A stretch of 64,000 nt of DNA from Deinococcus arcticus (GTDB lineage Bacteria > Deinococcota > Deinococci > Deinococcales > Deinococcaceae): NCBI RefSeq assembly GCF_003028415.1, contig NZ_PYSV01000019.1:1-64000 (forward strand), given 5' to 3'. The notes beneath the pieces are model-generated. The model saw only the letters and a program-made list of their open reading frames with translations, had not been told where the DNA came from and ran no database searches. The translations under genes and the position numbers were made by a program. Positions 20,795 to 30,003 of the stretch are shown piece after piece; the first letter of the stretch is position 1; each line of letters opens with the position of its first letter.

Positions 20795-21901
20795 ATGCAA
20801 ATCGGACTCCCGAAGGAAATCAAGGTCAAGGAAAACCGCGTGGCGCTGACGCCCGGCGGTGTGGGCACGCTGGTGCGGCGTGGGCACAGCGTCGTGGTGC
20901 AGCAGGGCGCCGGGGTGGGCAGCGGCATTGCCGACCAGGAATACGTGGATGCCGGGGCCACCCTGGGCAGCGCCGACGACGCCTGGGCCGCGCAGATGGT
21001 GGTGAAGGTCAAAGAACCCATTGCCAGCGAGTACAGGTACCTGCGCCCGGACCTGCTGCTGTTCACCTACCTGCACCTCGCCGCCGACCGGCCGCTGACC
21101 GACGCCCTGCTGCAAAGCGGCACCACCGGCGTGGCCTACGAAACCGTGCAGCTGGACGACGGCAGCCTGCCCCTGCTGACCCCCATGAGCGAGGTGGCCG
21201 GCCGCCTGAGCGTGCAGGCCGGTGCCTACCACCTGCAAAAGCCTGTGGGCGGGCGCGGCGTGCTGCTGGGCGGCGTGCCCGGCGTGCAGCCGGGCCAGGT
21301 GACCATCATCGGCGGCGGCGTGGTGGGCACGAACGCGGCCAAGATGGCCATGGGCCTGGGCGCCAAGGTGACCATTCTGGACGTGTCGCAGCGCCGACTG
21401 GCTTACCTGGACGACGTGTTCTTCGGCAAGCTGACCACCATGATGAGCAGCGAGGCCAACATCCGCGCCCTGCTGCCCGACACGGACCTGCTCATTGGCG
21501 GCGTGCTGATTCCCGGTGCCAAGGCCCCCCACCTCGTCACGCGCGACATGCTGGGCCTGATGCCCGAGGGCAGCGTGATCGTGGACGTCGCCGTGGACCA
21601 GGGCGGCTGCGTGGAAACCATTCACGCCACCACCCACGATGACCCCACCTACACCGTGGACGGCGTGATTCACTACGGCGTGGCGAATATGCCCGGCGCC
21701 GTGCCGCGCACCAGCACCTTTGCGCTGACCAACCAGACGCTGCCCTACGCGCTGCTGCTGGCCGACCACGGCGTGGGCGCACTGGGGCGCAACAAGGCGC
21801 TGGGCCTGGGGCTGAACACCCATGCGGGCCAGCTGACCTACCAGGGTGTGGCCGAGGCGTTTGATCTGGCGTATGTGGCGCCGGAAGCGGCGCTGGCGTA
21901 A
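20795..21901 (+). CDS. ald: Alanine dehydrogenase
   Basis: 368 residues; NAD-linked reversible deamination of L-alanine to pyruvate. The N terminus [20 protein letters not shown], the substrate-site VKVKEPI, the NAD-binding [18 protein letters not shown] (about residue 170) and the C-terminal [20 protein letters not shown] are all typical. It is divergent from an Lrp-type regulator. Feeding pyruvate, it links amino acid use with the aceEF genes elsewhere in the window. Confidence 0.96.
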   Translation: MQIGLPKEIKVKENRVALTPGGVGTLVRRGHSVVVQQGAGVGSGIADQEYVDAGATLGSADDAWAAQMVVKVKEPIASEYRYLRPDLLLFTYLHLAADRPLTDALLQSGTTGVAYETVQLDDGSLPLLTPMSEVAGRLSVQAGAYHLQKPVGGRGVLLGGVPGVQPGQVTIIGGGVVGTNAAKMAMGLGAKVTILDVSQRRLAYLDDVFFGKLTTMMSSEANIRALLPDTDLLIGGVLIPGAKAPHLVTRDMLGLMPEGSVIVDVAVDQGGCVETIHATTHDDPTYTVDGVIHYGVANMPGAVPRTSTFALTNQTLPYALLLADHGVGALGRNKALGLGLNTHAGQLTYQGVAEAFDLAYVAPEAALA

Positions 21902-21975
21902 GAGAAAGACGTTTGAACTGTCCCCTGCTGATGAGGCGGGGGGCAATGCCGTTCTGGGGCTGGCCGGCCCAGTTT

Positions 21976-22300
21976 GCCCCACCCCCCCAGCCCCCTCCCC
22001 CAGACTCGCAGCGCTGCGCCGCAGAGGGGAGACGACTTCGCCGCGCAGGGCGGCCTGCGCGTTGCCGCTGGTTTGACGGGCGCGCCTGGAACCTGGGAGC
22101 GGGGGGAGCGGCGCTGCGCTGAGCAAGAGTTTCGACTGACGTTGGCGGGTTCGCTCCGTTCGTTGACGTGTCCGGCCTCGACGCCATCCTGCCGCCCCAC
22201 CGCAATGGCCCGCGCCCTTCGGGCACGACGGCCTCGTCTGGACCTGGGCGGTGTGGGGGCAAGCCGCCTTGGTGCGGCCCACAAGGTTTTACTTTCCAAA
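21976..22300 (+). repeat. Repeat family C, copy 2
   Basis: Shares with 19835-20054 (in inverse orientation) the C-rich/G-quadruplex block at 21977-22001, the GGGGAGCGGCGCTGCGCT block and the GCGCCCTTCGGGCACGACGG block near 22205, but carries about 90 bp of extra sequence after the first block. Non-coding. Confidence 0.75.
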
Positions 22301-22319
22301 GACAAAAACGGAGGAGGCA

Positions 22320-22477
22320 AGGGGTGTGCTGGCCCTCGCCTCCCTCTCTCCCACTTACTCCTGCCCCCTCACCTCACCCCTTCTGTCCTACACCTCACAA
22401 CCCACGCCCCCTCTGTTCCTGCGCCCCGCGTACCGCTTCCCGCACTCCACAAGCCACCCGTCCCCCCGGCCCCGGCG
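22320..22477. other. Pyrimidine-rich, G-poor intergenic stretch
   Basis: Between repeat C2 and the ABC exporter the plus strand is dominated by C and T with very few G. No gene or hairpin is seen. The minus strand has several short G runs. Confidence 0.5.
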
Positions 22478-22489
22478 TACCCTACGGCC

Positions 22490-24319
22490 ATGCTTTCCCG
22501 CCCCAGTTCCATGATGGTCACGGCCAATGCCGGCGGCCGCCGCCCCAAGGGCGATCCCCGGCAACTGCGCCGGTTGCTGGCCTACGCGCGGCCCTACCGG
22601 GCGCTGTTCGTGCTGGGGGTGCTGGCCACGCTGGTGTCCAGTGGCCTGAATCTGGCGTTTCCGGCGCTGTTCGGGCAGCTGATCGACGCCTCGTTCCTGA
22701 AGGTGGGCAGCACCGACACGGGACCGCTGGACCGCACGGTGGTGGGGTTGCTGGGCATTTTCGCGCTGTCGGCGCTGTTTGGCGCCGCGCAGTCGTACCT
22801 GCTGGCGCGCGTGGGGGCCGGGGTGGTGGCGGATCTGCGCCGCGCGCTGTTCTCGCACCTGCTGACCCTCTCGCCGCGCTTCTTTGGCGACCACAAGACG
22901 GGCGACCTGACCAGCCGCCTGACTGCCGACGTGGGCACCGTGCAGGGCGTGACGAGTTCCGCGCTGGCCCAGCTGGTCGCGCAGACCGTGAGCCTCGTTG
23001 GCGCCGTTATCCTGCTGGTCACCACCAGCCCGCGCCTGAGCCTGCTGACGCTGGCGGTGATTCCGCTGGTGATCGGCACCGCGTTCATGATCGGGCGCCG
23101 CATTCGCCTGGTCAGCCGTGAGGTGCAGGACGCCGTGGCCGGGGCCAACGCCAGCGCCGAGGAAGCCATCAGCGGCGTGCGCGTGGTGCAGAGTTTCACT
23201 GCCGAAGGCGTGGAGCGTGGCCGCTACGGCCAGGGCGTGACCCTGAGCTTTCTGGCGGCCCTGAAACGCGCCCAGCTGCAGGCCCTGATGGCCGGCACCA
23301 TGAGCTTCCTGACCTTCGGGGCGCTGGCCGTGGTGCTGTGGTACGGCGGGCGTCAGGTGATGAGCGGCGCCATGACACCCGGCAACCTCGTGACCTTTCT
23401 GATCTATGCGCTGCAGGTGGGCGGCACCGTGGCGGCCCTGACCGGCATCTTCAACCAGTTTCAGGAGGCGCTGGGAGCCTCGGGGCGCATTTTCGAGCTG
23501 CTCGACGAGCGCAGCGACCTGCCCCAGCCGGCCGCGCCCGCACCGCTGGCCCGCGCCGAGGGCCGCGTGACCTTTGAGCGCGTGCAGTTTGCCTACGAGA
23601 ACGCCCCGGTGCTGCGCGACCTGAGCCTGGACGTGCCCGCCGGGCAGGTGGTGGCGCTGGTGGGCCCCAGTGGGGCGGGCAAAACCACGCTGGTGAACCT
23701 CATTCCCCGCTTCTGGGACGTAACGGGCGGCACCCTCAAAGTGGACGGCCAGGACGTGCGCGCCTACGCGCTGGCCGATCTGCGCGCCCAGGTGGGGCTG
23801 GTACCGCAGGAAACGCTGCTGTTTTCCGGCACTGTCCGCGAGAACATCCTGTATGGCCGCCCCGCCGCCCGCCCCGAGGAGGTAGAGGCCGCCGCCCGCG
23901 CGGCCAATGCCCACGACTTCATTCTGGCCTTCGAACACGGCTACGACACCGTGGTGGGCGAACGCGGGGTCAAGCTCTCGGGCGGGCAGCGTCAGCGGGT
24001 GGCCATTGCCCGCGCGCTGCTCAAAGACCCCCGCATTCTGATTCTGGACGAGGCCACCAGCGCCCTGGACAACGAATCCGAGGCGCTGGTGCAGGCGGCC
24101 CTGGACCGGCTGATGCAGGGCCGCACCACCTTCGTGATTGCCCACCGCCTCAGCACCATCCGCAACGCCGACCGCATCATCGTGATGGACGGCGGGCGCG
24201 TGGTCGAAGACGGTCCCCACGCCGAGCTGGTTGCGCGCGGCGGCCTGTACCGAGACCTGTACGAGTTGCAGTTCCGCGCGCAGGAGGAGGGACGCGCAGA
24301 ACTGTACAGCCAGGCTTAA
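22490..24319 (+). CDS. ABC transporter, fused permease-ATPase (MsbA/LmrA-type exporter)
   Basis: 609 residues: six transmembrane helices in residues about 30-340, then an ATPase domain with Walker A GPSGAGKTT at 392-400, the LSGGQRQRVAIARALL signature, Walker B ILILDEATSALD and the H-loop AHRLSTI. A half-transporter that works as a homodimer to expel lipids, peptides or drugs; substrate unknown. The start at 22490 has TACCCT at 22478-22483, 6 nt before it, a leaderless arrangement; ATG at 22511 is an alternative. Confidence 0.93.
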   Translation: MLSRPSSMMVTANAGGRRPKGDPRQLRRLLAYARPYRALFVLGVLATLVSSGLNLAFPALFGQLIDASFLKVGSTDTGPLDRTVVGLLGIFALSALFGAAQSYLLARVGAGVVADLRRALFSHLLTLSPRFFGDHKTGDLTSRLTADVGTVQGVTSSALAQLVAQTVSLVGAVILLVTTSPRLSLLTLAVIPLVIGTAFMIGRRIRLVSREVQDAVAGANASAEEAISGVRVVQSFTAEGVERGRYGQGVTLSFLAALKRAQLQALMAGTMSFLTFGALAVVLWYGGRQVMSGAMTPGNLVTFLIYALQVGGTVAALTGIFNQFQEALGASGRIFELLDERSDLPQPAAPAPLARAEGRVTFERVQFAYENAPVLRDLSLDVPAGQVVALVGPSGAGKTTLVNLIPRFWDVTGGTLKVDGQDVRAYALADLRAQVGLVPQETLLFSGTVRENILYGRPAARPEEVEAAARAANAHDFILAFEHGYDTVVGERGVKLSGGQRQRVAIARALLKDPRILILDEATSALDNESEALVQAALDRLMQGRTTFVIAHRLSTIRNADRIIVMDGGRVVEDGPHAELVARGGLYRDLYELQFRAQEEGRAELYSQA

Positions 24320-24400
24320 GCGCGCAGAGCAGGGGCGCCGGGGACGCCTGGCGCCTGTGGCGTGGCCCCGCCAGCCGGCCAAAGCGGCACAATGCCCGGT

Positions 24401-25294
24401 ATGGAACAGCGGGCATTTGGCGACACCGGCCTGAAAGTGAGTGTGCTGGGGCTGGGCGCGGGGCAGGTAGGGGCCGCGAGCCTCAGCGAGGACGAGGCCG
24501 GCACCCTTCTGAACCGCGCGGTGGACCGGGGCATTACCCTGATTGACACGGCGCGCGGCTATGGCCTGAGTGAGGAACGCATTGGCCGCCACCTCGCCTA
24601 CCGCCGCCACGACTTCATTCTCAGTACCAAGGGCGGCTACGGGGCGGGGGGCGCCGAGGACTGGACCCCGCAGGCCATCCGCCTGGGTATCGAGCAGGCG
24701 CTGACCCGGCTGCGCTGCGACTGGATTGACATTTTTCACCTGCACTCCTGCCCGGCCGACGTGCTGCGCCGCGAGGACCTGCTGCTGGCACTGGACGAGG
24801 CACGTTCGGCGGGTCTGATCCGGGTGGCGGCCTACAGCGGCGAGAACGAGGCGCTGGCCGGGGCCATCAGCTCGGGGCGCTTTGGCAGCGTGGAAACCAG
24901 CGTGAATCTGGCCGACCAGTTCAGCCGCCGCCAGTTGCTGCCTGCGGCCACCGAGCGCGGTCTGGGGGTGATTGCCAAGCGGCCCATCGCCAACGCGGCG
25001 TGGCGGTTTGAGCAGCGGCCGGTGGGCGACTACGCCGAAACCTACTGGCAGCGGCTGCGGGTGCTGGAGCTGGACGCGGTGCGGGAGGCGACGGGTCTGG
25101 ACTGGACCGCTTTTGCGCTGCGCTTTGCGGCCTACTCGCCGGGCGTCCACAGCGCCATCGTGGGCACCGCGAACCTGGAGAACCTGGAACGCAACGTGCG
25201 GCTGGTCCAGGAGGGCCCCCTCCCCCTGGACGCCCTGACGCACATTGAAGCGGCGTGGTTGGCGCACGGCCTGGACTGGGGCGGCGAGGTCTAA
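24401..25294 (+). CDS. Aldo/keto reductase
   Basis: 297 residues. NADPH-dependent reductase of the AKR superfamily: catalytic residues appear in DTARGYGLSE (Asp, Tyr), ILSTKGGYG (Lys) and FHLHSCPAD (His); the C-terminal IVGTANLENLERNV segment contacts the cofactor. Substrate unknown. The ATG at 24401 is preceded by CACAAT 7 nt upstream; ATG at 24392 is the alternative. The stop codon TAA (25292-25294) is formed by the first bases of repeat A3. Confidence 0.9.
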   Translation: MEQRAFGDTGLKVSVLGLGAGQVGAASLSEDEAGTLLNRAVDRGITLIDTARGYGLSEERIGRHLAYRRHDFILSTKGGYGAGGAEDWTPQAIRLGIEQALTRLRCDWIDIFHLHSCPADVLRREDLLLALDEARSAGLIRVAAYSGENEALAGAISSGRFGSVETSVNLADQFSRRQLLPAATERGLGVIAKRPIANAAWRFEQRPVGDYAETYWQRLRVLELDAVREATGLDWTAFALRFAAYSPGVHSAIVGTANLENLERNVRLVQEGPLPLDALTHIEAAWLAHGLDWGGEV

Positions 25295-25440
25295 GGACGT
25301 TGCCCCTCATGGTGCGACTGTTCAAGAGAGCACCGCAAAGTCTCCACGCCCGGTGCAACGTCCTTTTTTCGAGACTCGCTCTGCGGCGCAGCTGTTCCAG
25401 CCCGCTCGGTTGATCGGGGGCTTGGCAGCGAGCGACTTAA
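25291..25440 (+). repeat. Interspersed repeat family A, copy 3
   Basis: 150 bp, CTAAGGACGTTGCCCC to GGCAGCGAGCGACTTAA. Its bases 2-4 (TAA) are the stop codon of the aldo/keto reductase gene. Confidence 0.88.
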
Positions 25441-25443
25441 TAA

Positions 25444-25569
25444 GGATTCCGGTTCATCCGTTCTTCCATCACGGATGAATCCGACCGGAGGGACAAGGAA
25501 AAACGGTGACGGAGAGGCGTGGAAGCACCGAAGCGACGCGGAGGGGCTGTCACGGATGATCCGGAATCC
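25444..25569. repeat. MITE-like element with 17-bp terminal inverted repeats
   Basis: GGATTCCGGTTCATCCG (25444-25460) and CGGATGATCCGGAATCC (25553-25569) are inverted repeats with one mismatch. The 126-bp element directly follows repeat A3 and contains a CCGACCGGAGGGAC block also found in family B, so it may be a distant relative. Non-coding. Confidence 0.65.
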
Positions 25570-25623
25570 GGATAACCGCACCCGAGGCCGCGCGCCGGGT
25601 CCAGACCTGTTAGCCTCTGGCCT

Positions 25624-26157
25624 ATGTTGCGTTCTCTGCTGGCCGCGTCCCTGCTCTTCCTTCCCTCTGTTGCCGTGGCGGGCAGTGGTCAGAATGCCCA
25701 GCCCCGCGCCGTGGCGCCGTTCGGTGCGCCCCGGGTGCTGGCGGCCAACTCGCCGGTCAAGCCCGGGCAGACCTGGGTGCTGAGCGGCATCACCGCCAGC
25801 GGGCAGAAGGTCAGCCGCCAGATTGTGCTGAGCAAGAAGGCCCCCACCTGGGACGACGGCTGGGACTTTGACGGCGATGTGGGCCCCTTCAGCTACAACC
25901 CCGAAGACGGCACCATTTTCGCGGGCGACGTGATGACGGGCATGATGAACGACAGCGACGTGCTGGCCTGCTTTGGCTTCCTGAAAGGCATGGTGGGCAG
26001 CGGCGCCCTGCTGGCGGGCAGCCTGGACGAGATTGACACCGAACTGCAGAAACTGGACGAGGACCTGCCCGATCCCAAAACCGCCGCAGAAGCCGTGGCA
26101 ACCATGCGCGGCGCGGGCATGAAAGTGGGCACCTGCACCCTGACGCTGAAGAAGTAA
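25624..26157 (+). CDS. Secreted protein of unknown function
   Basis: 177 residues. A signal peptide covers residues 1-19 (cleavage near AVAG). The mature part has a strand-rich centre (QTWVLSGITASGQKVSRQIVLSK), an acidic stretch DDGWDFDGDVG and two cysteines (about residues 119 and 171). The family is not recognised. The gene is monocistronic: TAGCCT at 25611-25616, 7 nt before the ATG, and a strong hairpin at 26172-26199. Convergent with uvrB. Confidence 0.7.
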   Translation: MLRSLLAASLLFLPSVAVAGSGQNAQPRAVAPFGAPRVLAANSPVKPGQTWVLSGITASGQKVSRQIVLSKKAPTWDDGWDFDGDVGPFSYNPEDGTIFAGDVMTGMMNDSDVLACFGFLKGMVGSGALLAGSLDEIDTELQKLDEDLPDPKTAAEAVATMRGAGMKVGTCTLTLKK

Positions 26158-26171
26158 GGGATAACGGGAAA

Positions 26172-26199
26172 AGGCTCGCGGCAAGCTGCCCGCGAGCCT
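26172..26199. terminator. Bidirectional terminator hairpin before uvrB
   Basis: AGGCTCGCGG (26172-26181) and CCGCGAGCCT (26190-26199) form a perfect 10-bp stem over 8 nt between two convergent genes. Confidence 0.75.
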
Positions 26200-26225
26200 C
26201 TGTCTTGGTCTCCCAGAGCCCTTTC

Positions 26226-29200
26226 TTACCGCCGTCCTTTCCTTCTCACCTTCTGGCCCGGCACCGTGGCCTGCTGGAACTCCTTGCCCTGTAGCTTGGC
26301 CTCAATGGCGCGAATCTGGTCTCGCAGGGACGCAGCCCGCTCGAAGTCCAGGTCCTCGCTGGCCTGCCACATATCCAGTTCCAGGTCGGTCAACTGGGCG
26401 CTCAACGCGTCGCGGTCGTCGCCCACGGTGCCAGAGCTGATCTCGGCGGGTTGCTCCTCGCCGCGAATCACGTCGCGCACCCCCTTGATAACAGTGGTGG
26501 GCGTGATGCCGTGGGCCTCGTTGTACGCCAGCTGTTTCTCGCGGCGCCGGGCGGTCTCCTCCATCGCAAACGTCATGGCGGGCGTCACCGTGTCGCCGTA
26601 CAGGATCACCTCGCCGTTCACGTTGCGCGCCGCGCGGCCGATGGTCTGAATCAGTGCGCGTTCACTGCGCAGGAAGCCGGGTTTATCTGCGTCCAGAATG
26701 GCCACCAGTGAGACTTCCGGCAGGTCCAGGCCCTCGCGCAGCAAGTTGATGCCCACCAGCACGTCGTAGTGGCCCAACCTCAGGTCGCGGATAATCACCT
26801 GCCGCTCCACACTGTCGATGTCCGAGTGCATGTAGCGCGCCTTGACTCCCTTTTCCAGCAGGTATTCCGTCAGGTCTTCGCTCATGCGCTTGGTCAGGGT
26901 GGTCACCAGGGTGCGCTCGCCCCTCAATGCGCGCTCCCGCACGCGCCCCAGCAGGTCCTCAATCTGCCCGTTGATGGGCCGGACCGTAACTGGCGGGTCA
27001 ATCAGGCCGGTGGGGCGAATGATCTGGTCGGCAATGCTGTCGCTGTGCTCACGTTCAAAGGGCCCAGGTGTGGCAGAGACAAACACGGTCTGCCCGGTTT
27101 TCTCCATGAATTCCTGGAAGTTCAGCGGGCGGTTGTCCATGGCGCTGGGCAGGCGAAAGCCGTAGTCCACCAGCGTCTGCTTGCGGGCGCGGTCGCCGTT
27201 GGCCATGCCGCCAATCTGCGGCACCGTCACGTGCGACTCGTCAATAAAGGTCACGAAGTCGTCCGGGAAGTAGTCCAGCATGGTGTAGGGCGTGGCACCA
27301 GTCACGCGGCCGTCAATATGGCGCGAATAGTTCTCGATGCCCGAGCAGTAGCCCAGGACCTTCAGCATCTCCAGGTCGTACAGGGTGCGCTCTTTCAGGC
27401 GCTGCGCTTCAAGCAGTTTGCCGCTTGCTTTGAAGTACTCCAGCCGCTCGTCGAGTTCCTGCTGGATGGTCACGATGGCGCGCTCAATGTTGCCGGCGCT
27501 GGAGACGTAGTGCTTGGCCGGGTAGACCACCGTGGCGTCCAGATCGGCCAGGCGGTCGCCGGTCAGGGGGTGCACCACGCTGATGCGCTCGATGTCGTCG
27601 CCCCACAGTTCCACGCGCAGGGGCTGCTCATCGTAGGCGGGCCAGACCTCAATCATCTCGCCTTTGGCCCGGAAGCGCCCGGGCATCAGCTCAATGTCGT
27701 TGCGCTCGTACTGCATGTTCACGAGGCGGCCCAGCAGCTCGTCGCGCGGCATCTGCCCGCCCTTTTTCAGCACCGCGTTCAGCGCCGTGTACTCCTTGGG
27801 ATCGCCCAGACCGTAGATGCACGACACGCTGGCCACCACAATGGTGTCGCGCCGGGTGAGCAGGCTGCGGGTGGTGGAGTGGCGCAGCCGCTCGATTTCC
27901 TGGTTGATGCTGGCGTCTTTCTCGATGAACAGGTCCTTGCCGGGCACATAGGCTTCGGGCTGGTAGTAGTCGTAGTACGAGATGAAGAATTCCACGGCCG
28001 CGTCGGGGAAGAACTCGCGGAACTCCGAGGCCAGCTGCGCGGTGAGAATCTTGTTCGGGGCCATGACGAGGGCGGGGCGCCCGGTTTCTTCAATGACCTT
28101 GGCAACGGAGTAGGTGTTGTGGACGAACAGACCGCCGCGTCCGGTCAGGAAAGTCTCAAAGCCCTCAACGCTGAAGTCGTACACGTAGGGAGTCTGCGGA
28201 GTGACTTGTTCTATTCGATCCACTGGGGACCAATGCACATCGGCCAGGCCAGTGAAGGCGGTGTCTTGAATGTTCAGGGCCGCACACAGACGGCGGAACA
28301 GCGCCGCGCTGGGGTTGCGAATGCCACACTCAATGGCGGAAATCATCGTGCGCGTGCAGCTCGCTGTCTGGGCCACGTCCCGCTGAGATAGCCCCGCCCG
28401 CTCACGTTCGGCCAGCAGGCGCGCCCCCACACCTGGAATCAGGTCAACGTTCGTATTGCCCTCGCCCGCCTGGGCCACAATCCGGGCCAGCGCCTCCCGC
28501 TTGCGGGCACTCAGGAAGCCCACCTCGGCAGCAAAGGCTTGCAGGTTCTCAGCTCCTGAAATCGTGACCTTGTGGTAAGTGCCCAGCGTGCCGTCGGGGC
28601 GGCGCTTGCGCACCTCGCGCAGCCGCGCCCATACCCCAAAGCGCAGCAGGGCTTCGGCCAGTTCCCCGGCCAGCCGCGCGCTGTTGGTCACGGCGGTGAC
28701 AGCCCCCCCATCCACACCACCGTCGCCTTCGAAGTAGGCCCGCAGCAGGGCTGCCAGGAAGGCATTCGGAAAGGCCGCAAAGTTCGGAGGTAGATGCTTT
28801 TCACCCGAGCGCTCACCCATCAGCCGGGCCAGCAGCTCGCGCCAGACCCGGCCCGAGAGCACGAAGTCACCATCGGCGCGGCGAAAATGCCTGGCCTCCA
28901 GTTCAGCCAGGGCTGCTGTCAATTGGCCCTGCACATCCGGGTCACGCACCGAGATCAGGGCGAAGCCCGGCGCGGCATGCCCCTCGGCCACGTACTGCCC
29001 GAACAGCAGCGCCAGTGCGGGTGTCAGAGGCAGCTCACCCGCCAGATGTGCGGAGCGGGCGGACACCCGCGTGTGCTCGGCCACGGCCAGCCCCTGACGA
29101 ACGGCGGCTCTGGCCGCAGTCACAGTCAGGCCACCGCCCCGCTTACCATGCCGGAGCGCGTGCAGCTTGCCGCTGGATTGCTCGTGGTGTGCCCTGACCA

Positions 29201-29807
29201 GATGTCGCCAAGCGTCGTCCTGACCGGGCGTGTAAGGCACCGCCACATGAAACGGGGTGCCGTCCAGGACAGCCAGGGTGTCGAGGGCGTTGAGCGTCCC
29301 CTGCGGTTCAGGTACCTGCCGGGGAATGGGCAGCGCGTCGCCGGGGCGCACGTCGTCGCCGTGAATCAGGTGAATCTGACCGCCGCGCAGCACCCACACG
29401 CTATGGTCGGCCGTCACCGTCACGTCGCGGCCACAGGCGGTCGTCAGGCGGTGCAGCGTTTCTGGCGAGCCGTGGCGCGACAGGCCCGTCACCGTGCGCC
29501 AGGCCACCTCGCCGCTGCCCGCGTCCCAGGCCAGCACCTGCATGGGGTCGGGCGGCGGCAGTTCCAGCGAATCCTCGGCCTGAAGCGGCGAACCGAACAG
29601 GCCGTCTATCAGTTCACCAATAGGGAGGCGCTGTACCTGACCGGCCACTTGCACGGTCACAGGCTCGTGCCAGGCGACGCTTTTACCTGTCCCCGTCGCC
29701 CCCAACAGCGTCTGAAAGCGCAGCCCCGAATCCAGGCCGTCCACCAGCGAGCGAATGGCGGTGGGCTGGTCGCCCGAGGGCGTGAAGTTGGATCTGACCT
29801 TGAGCAT
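26226..29807 (-). CDS. uvrB: Excinuclease ABC subunit B interrupted by an intein
   Basis: The frame is 1193 codons; removing the intein (residues 43-564) leaves 671 residues, a normal UvrB. UvrB is the damage-verification helicase of nucleotide excision repair, loaded by UvrA and partner of UvrC. Host motifs are complete: N-terminal [12 protein letters not shown] (31-42) joins [14 protein letters not shown] after the intein, then the [12 protein letters not shown] beta-hairpin, [15 protein letters not shown] (motif II), QTIGRAARN (motif VI) and a C-terminal UVR domain ([17 protein letters not shown]). A 17-bp RDRM-like palindrome lies 57 bp upstream. Its activity depends on the intein being spliced out, since the intein splits Walker A. 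Confidence 0.95.
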   Translation of the reverse strand: MLKVRSNFTPSGDQPTAIRSLVDGLDSGLRFQTLLGATGTGKSVAWHEPVTVQVAGQVQRLPIGELIDGLFGSPLQAEDSLELPPPDPMQVLAWDAGSGEVAWRTVTGLSRHGSPETLHRLTTACGRDVTVTADHSVWVLRGGQIHLIHGDDVRPGDALPIPRQVPEPQGTLNALDTLAVLDGTPFHVAVPYTPGQDDAWRHLVRAHHEQSSGKLHALRHGKRGGGLTVTAARAAVRQGLAVAEHTRVSARSAHLAGELPLTPALALLFGQYVAEGHAAPGFALISVRDPDVQGQLTAALAELEARHFRRADGDFVLSGRVWRELLARLMGERSGEKHLPPNFAAFPNAFLAALLRAYFEGDGGVDGGAVTAVTNSARLAGELAEALLRFGVWARLREVRKRRPDGTLGTYHKVTISGAENLQAFAAEVGFLSARKREALARIVAQAGEGNTNVDLIPGVGARLLAERERAGLSQRDVAQTASCTRTMISAIECGIRNPSAALFRRLCAALNIQDTAFTGLADVHWSPVDRIEQVTPQTPYVYDFSVEGFETFLTGRGGLFVHNTYSVAKVIEETGRPALVMAPNKILTAQLASEFREFFPDAAVEFFISYYDYYQPEAYVPGKDLFIEKDASINQEIERLRHSTTRSLLTRRDTIVVASVSCIYGLGDPKEYTALNAVLKKGGQMPRDELLGRLVNMQYERNDIELMPGRFRAKGEMIEVWPAYDEQPLRVELWGDDIERISVVHPLTGDRLADLDATVVYPAKHYVSSAGNIERAIVTIQQELDERLEYFKASGKLLEAQRLKERTLYDLEMLKVLGYCSGIENYSRHIDGRVTGATPYTMLDYFPDDFVTFIDESHVTVPQIGGMANGDRARKQTLVDYGFRLPSAMDNRPLNFQEFMEKTGQTVFVSATPGPFEREHSDSIADQIIRPTGLIDPPVTVRPINGQIEDLLGRVRERALRGERTLVTTLTKRMSEDLTEYLLEKGVKARYMHSDIDSVERQVIIRDLRLGHYDVLVGINLLREGLDLPEVSLVAILDADKPGFLRSERALIQTIGRAARNVNGEVILYGDTVTPAMTFAMEETARRREKQLAYNEAHGITPTTVIKGVRDVIRGEEQPAEISSGTVGDDRDALSAQLTDLELDMWQASEDLDFERAASLRDQIRAIEAKLQGKEFQQATVPGQKVRRKGRR
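28116..29681 (-). mobile_element. UvrB intein with LAGLIDADG endonuclease and XRE-type HTH
   Basis: 522 residues (43-564 of the precursor). First residue Ser, last two His-Asn, followed by Thr (+1), as a class 1 intein needs. Block [12 protein letters not shown], block [13 protein letters not shown] (about 130-140), and block [20 protein letters not shown] before LFVHN are visible. Two LAGLIDADG motifs, [12 protein letters not shown] (about 262-273) and [12 protein letters not shown] (about 350-361), retain their acidic residues. A helix-turn-helix of Cro/C1 (XRE) type, [20 protein letters not shown] and on (about 465-505), sits between the endonuclease and the C-terminal splicing block. Confidence 0.93.
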
Positions 29808-29863
29808 GAAACCTCCGGGGAGAAGAGCAGGCGTGCGGCGGCAACCGAACGAAACGCCCTATT

Positions 29864-29880
29864 TTACGCCCCGGACGTAA
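29864..29880. promoter_or_regulatory. RDRM-like palindrome upstream of uvrB
   Basis: TTACG-N7-CGTAA, 17 bp, differs from the Deinococcus RDRM consensus TTATG-N7-CATAA by one base in each arm, symmetrically. Read leftward, its last bases overlap a TAAAAT -10 box, as expected for DdrO repression. It also lies in the divergent promoter region of pnkp. Confidence 0.6.
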
Positions 29881-30003
29881 GTGCACGGTAAGCCGGATGA
29901 CTCATCTGGGCTTGAGACATCCGCCCCCCGCCCACGTCATTTGACGCAGGCCCCCGCCGGCCCAGGCCGCTACAGTGGGGGGCCGGAGACCACGTGATGA
30001 CCG

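Noticed and set aside
26226..29807. A UvrB fused to an extra domain rather than an intein
   Set aside because: The inserted part lies within Walker A and has intein splicing blocks and terminal residues; the flanks join into a normal UvrB.
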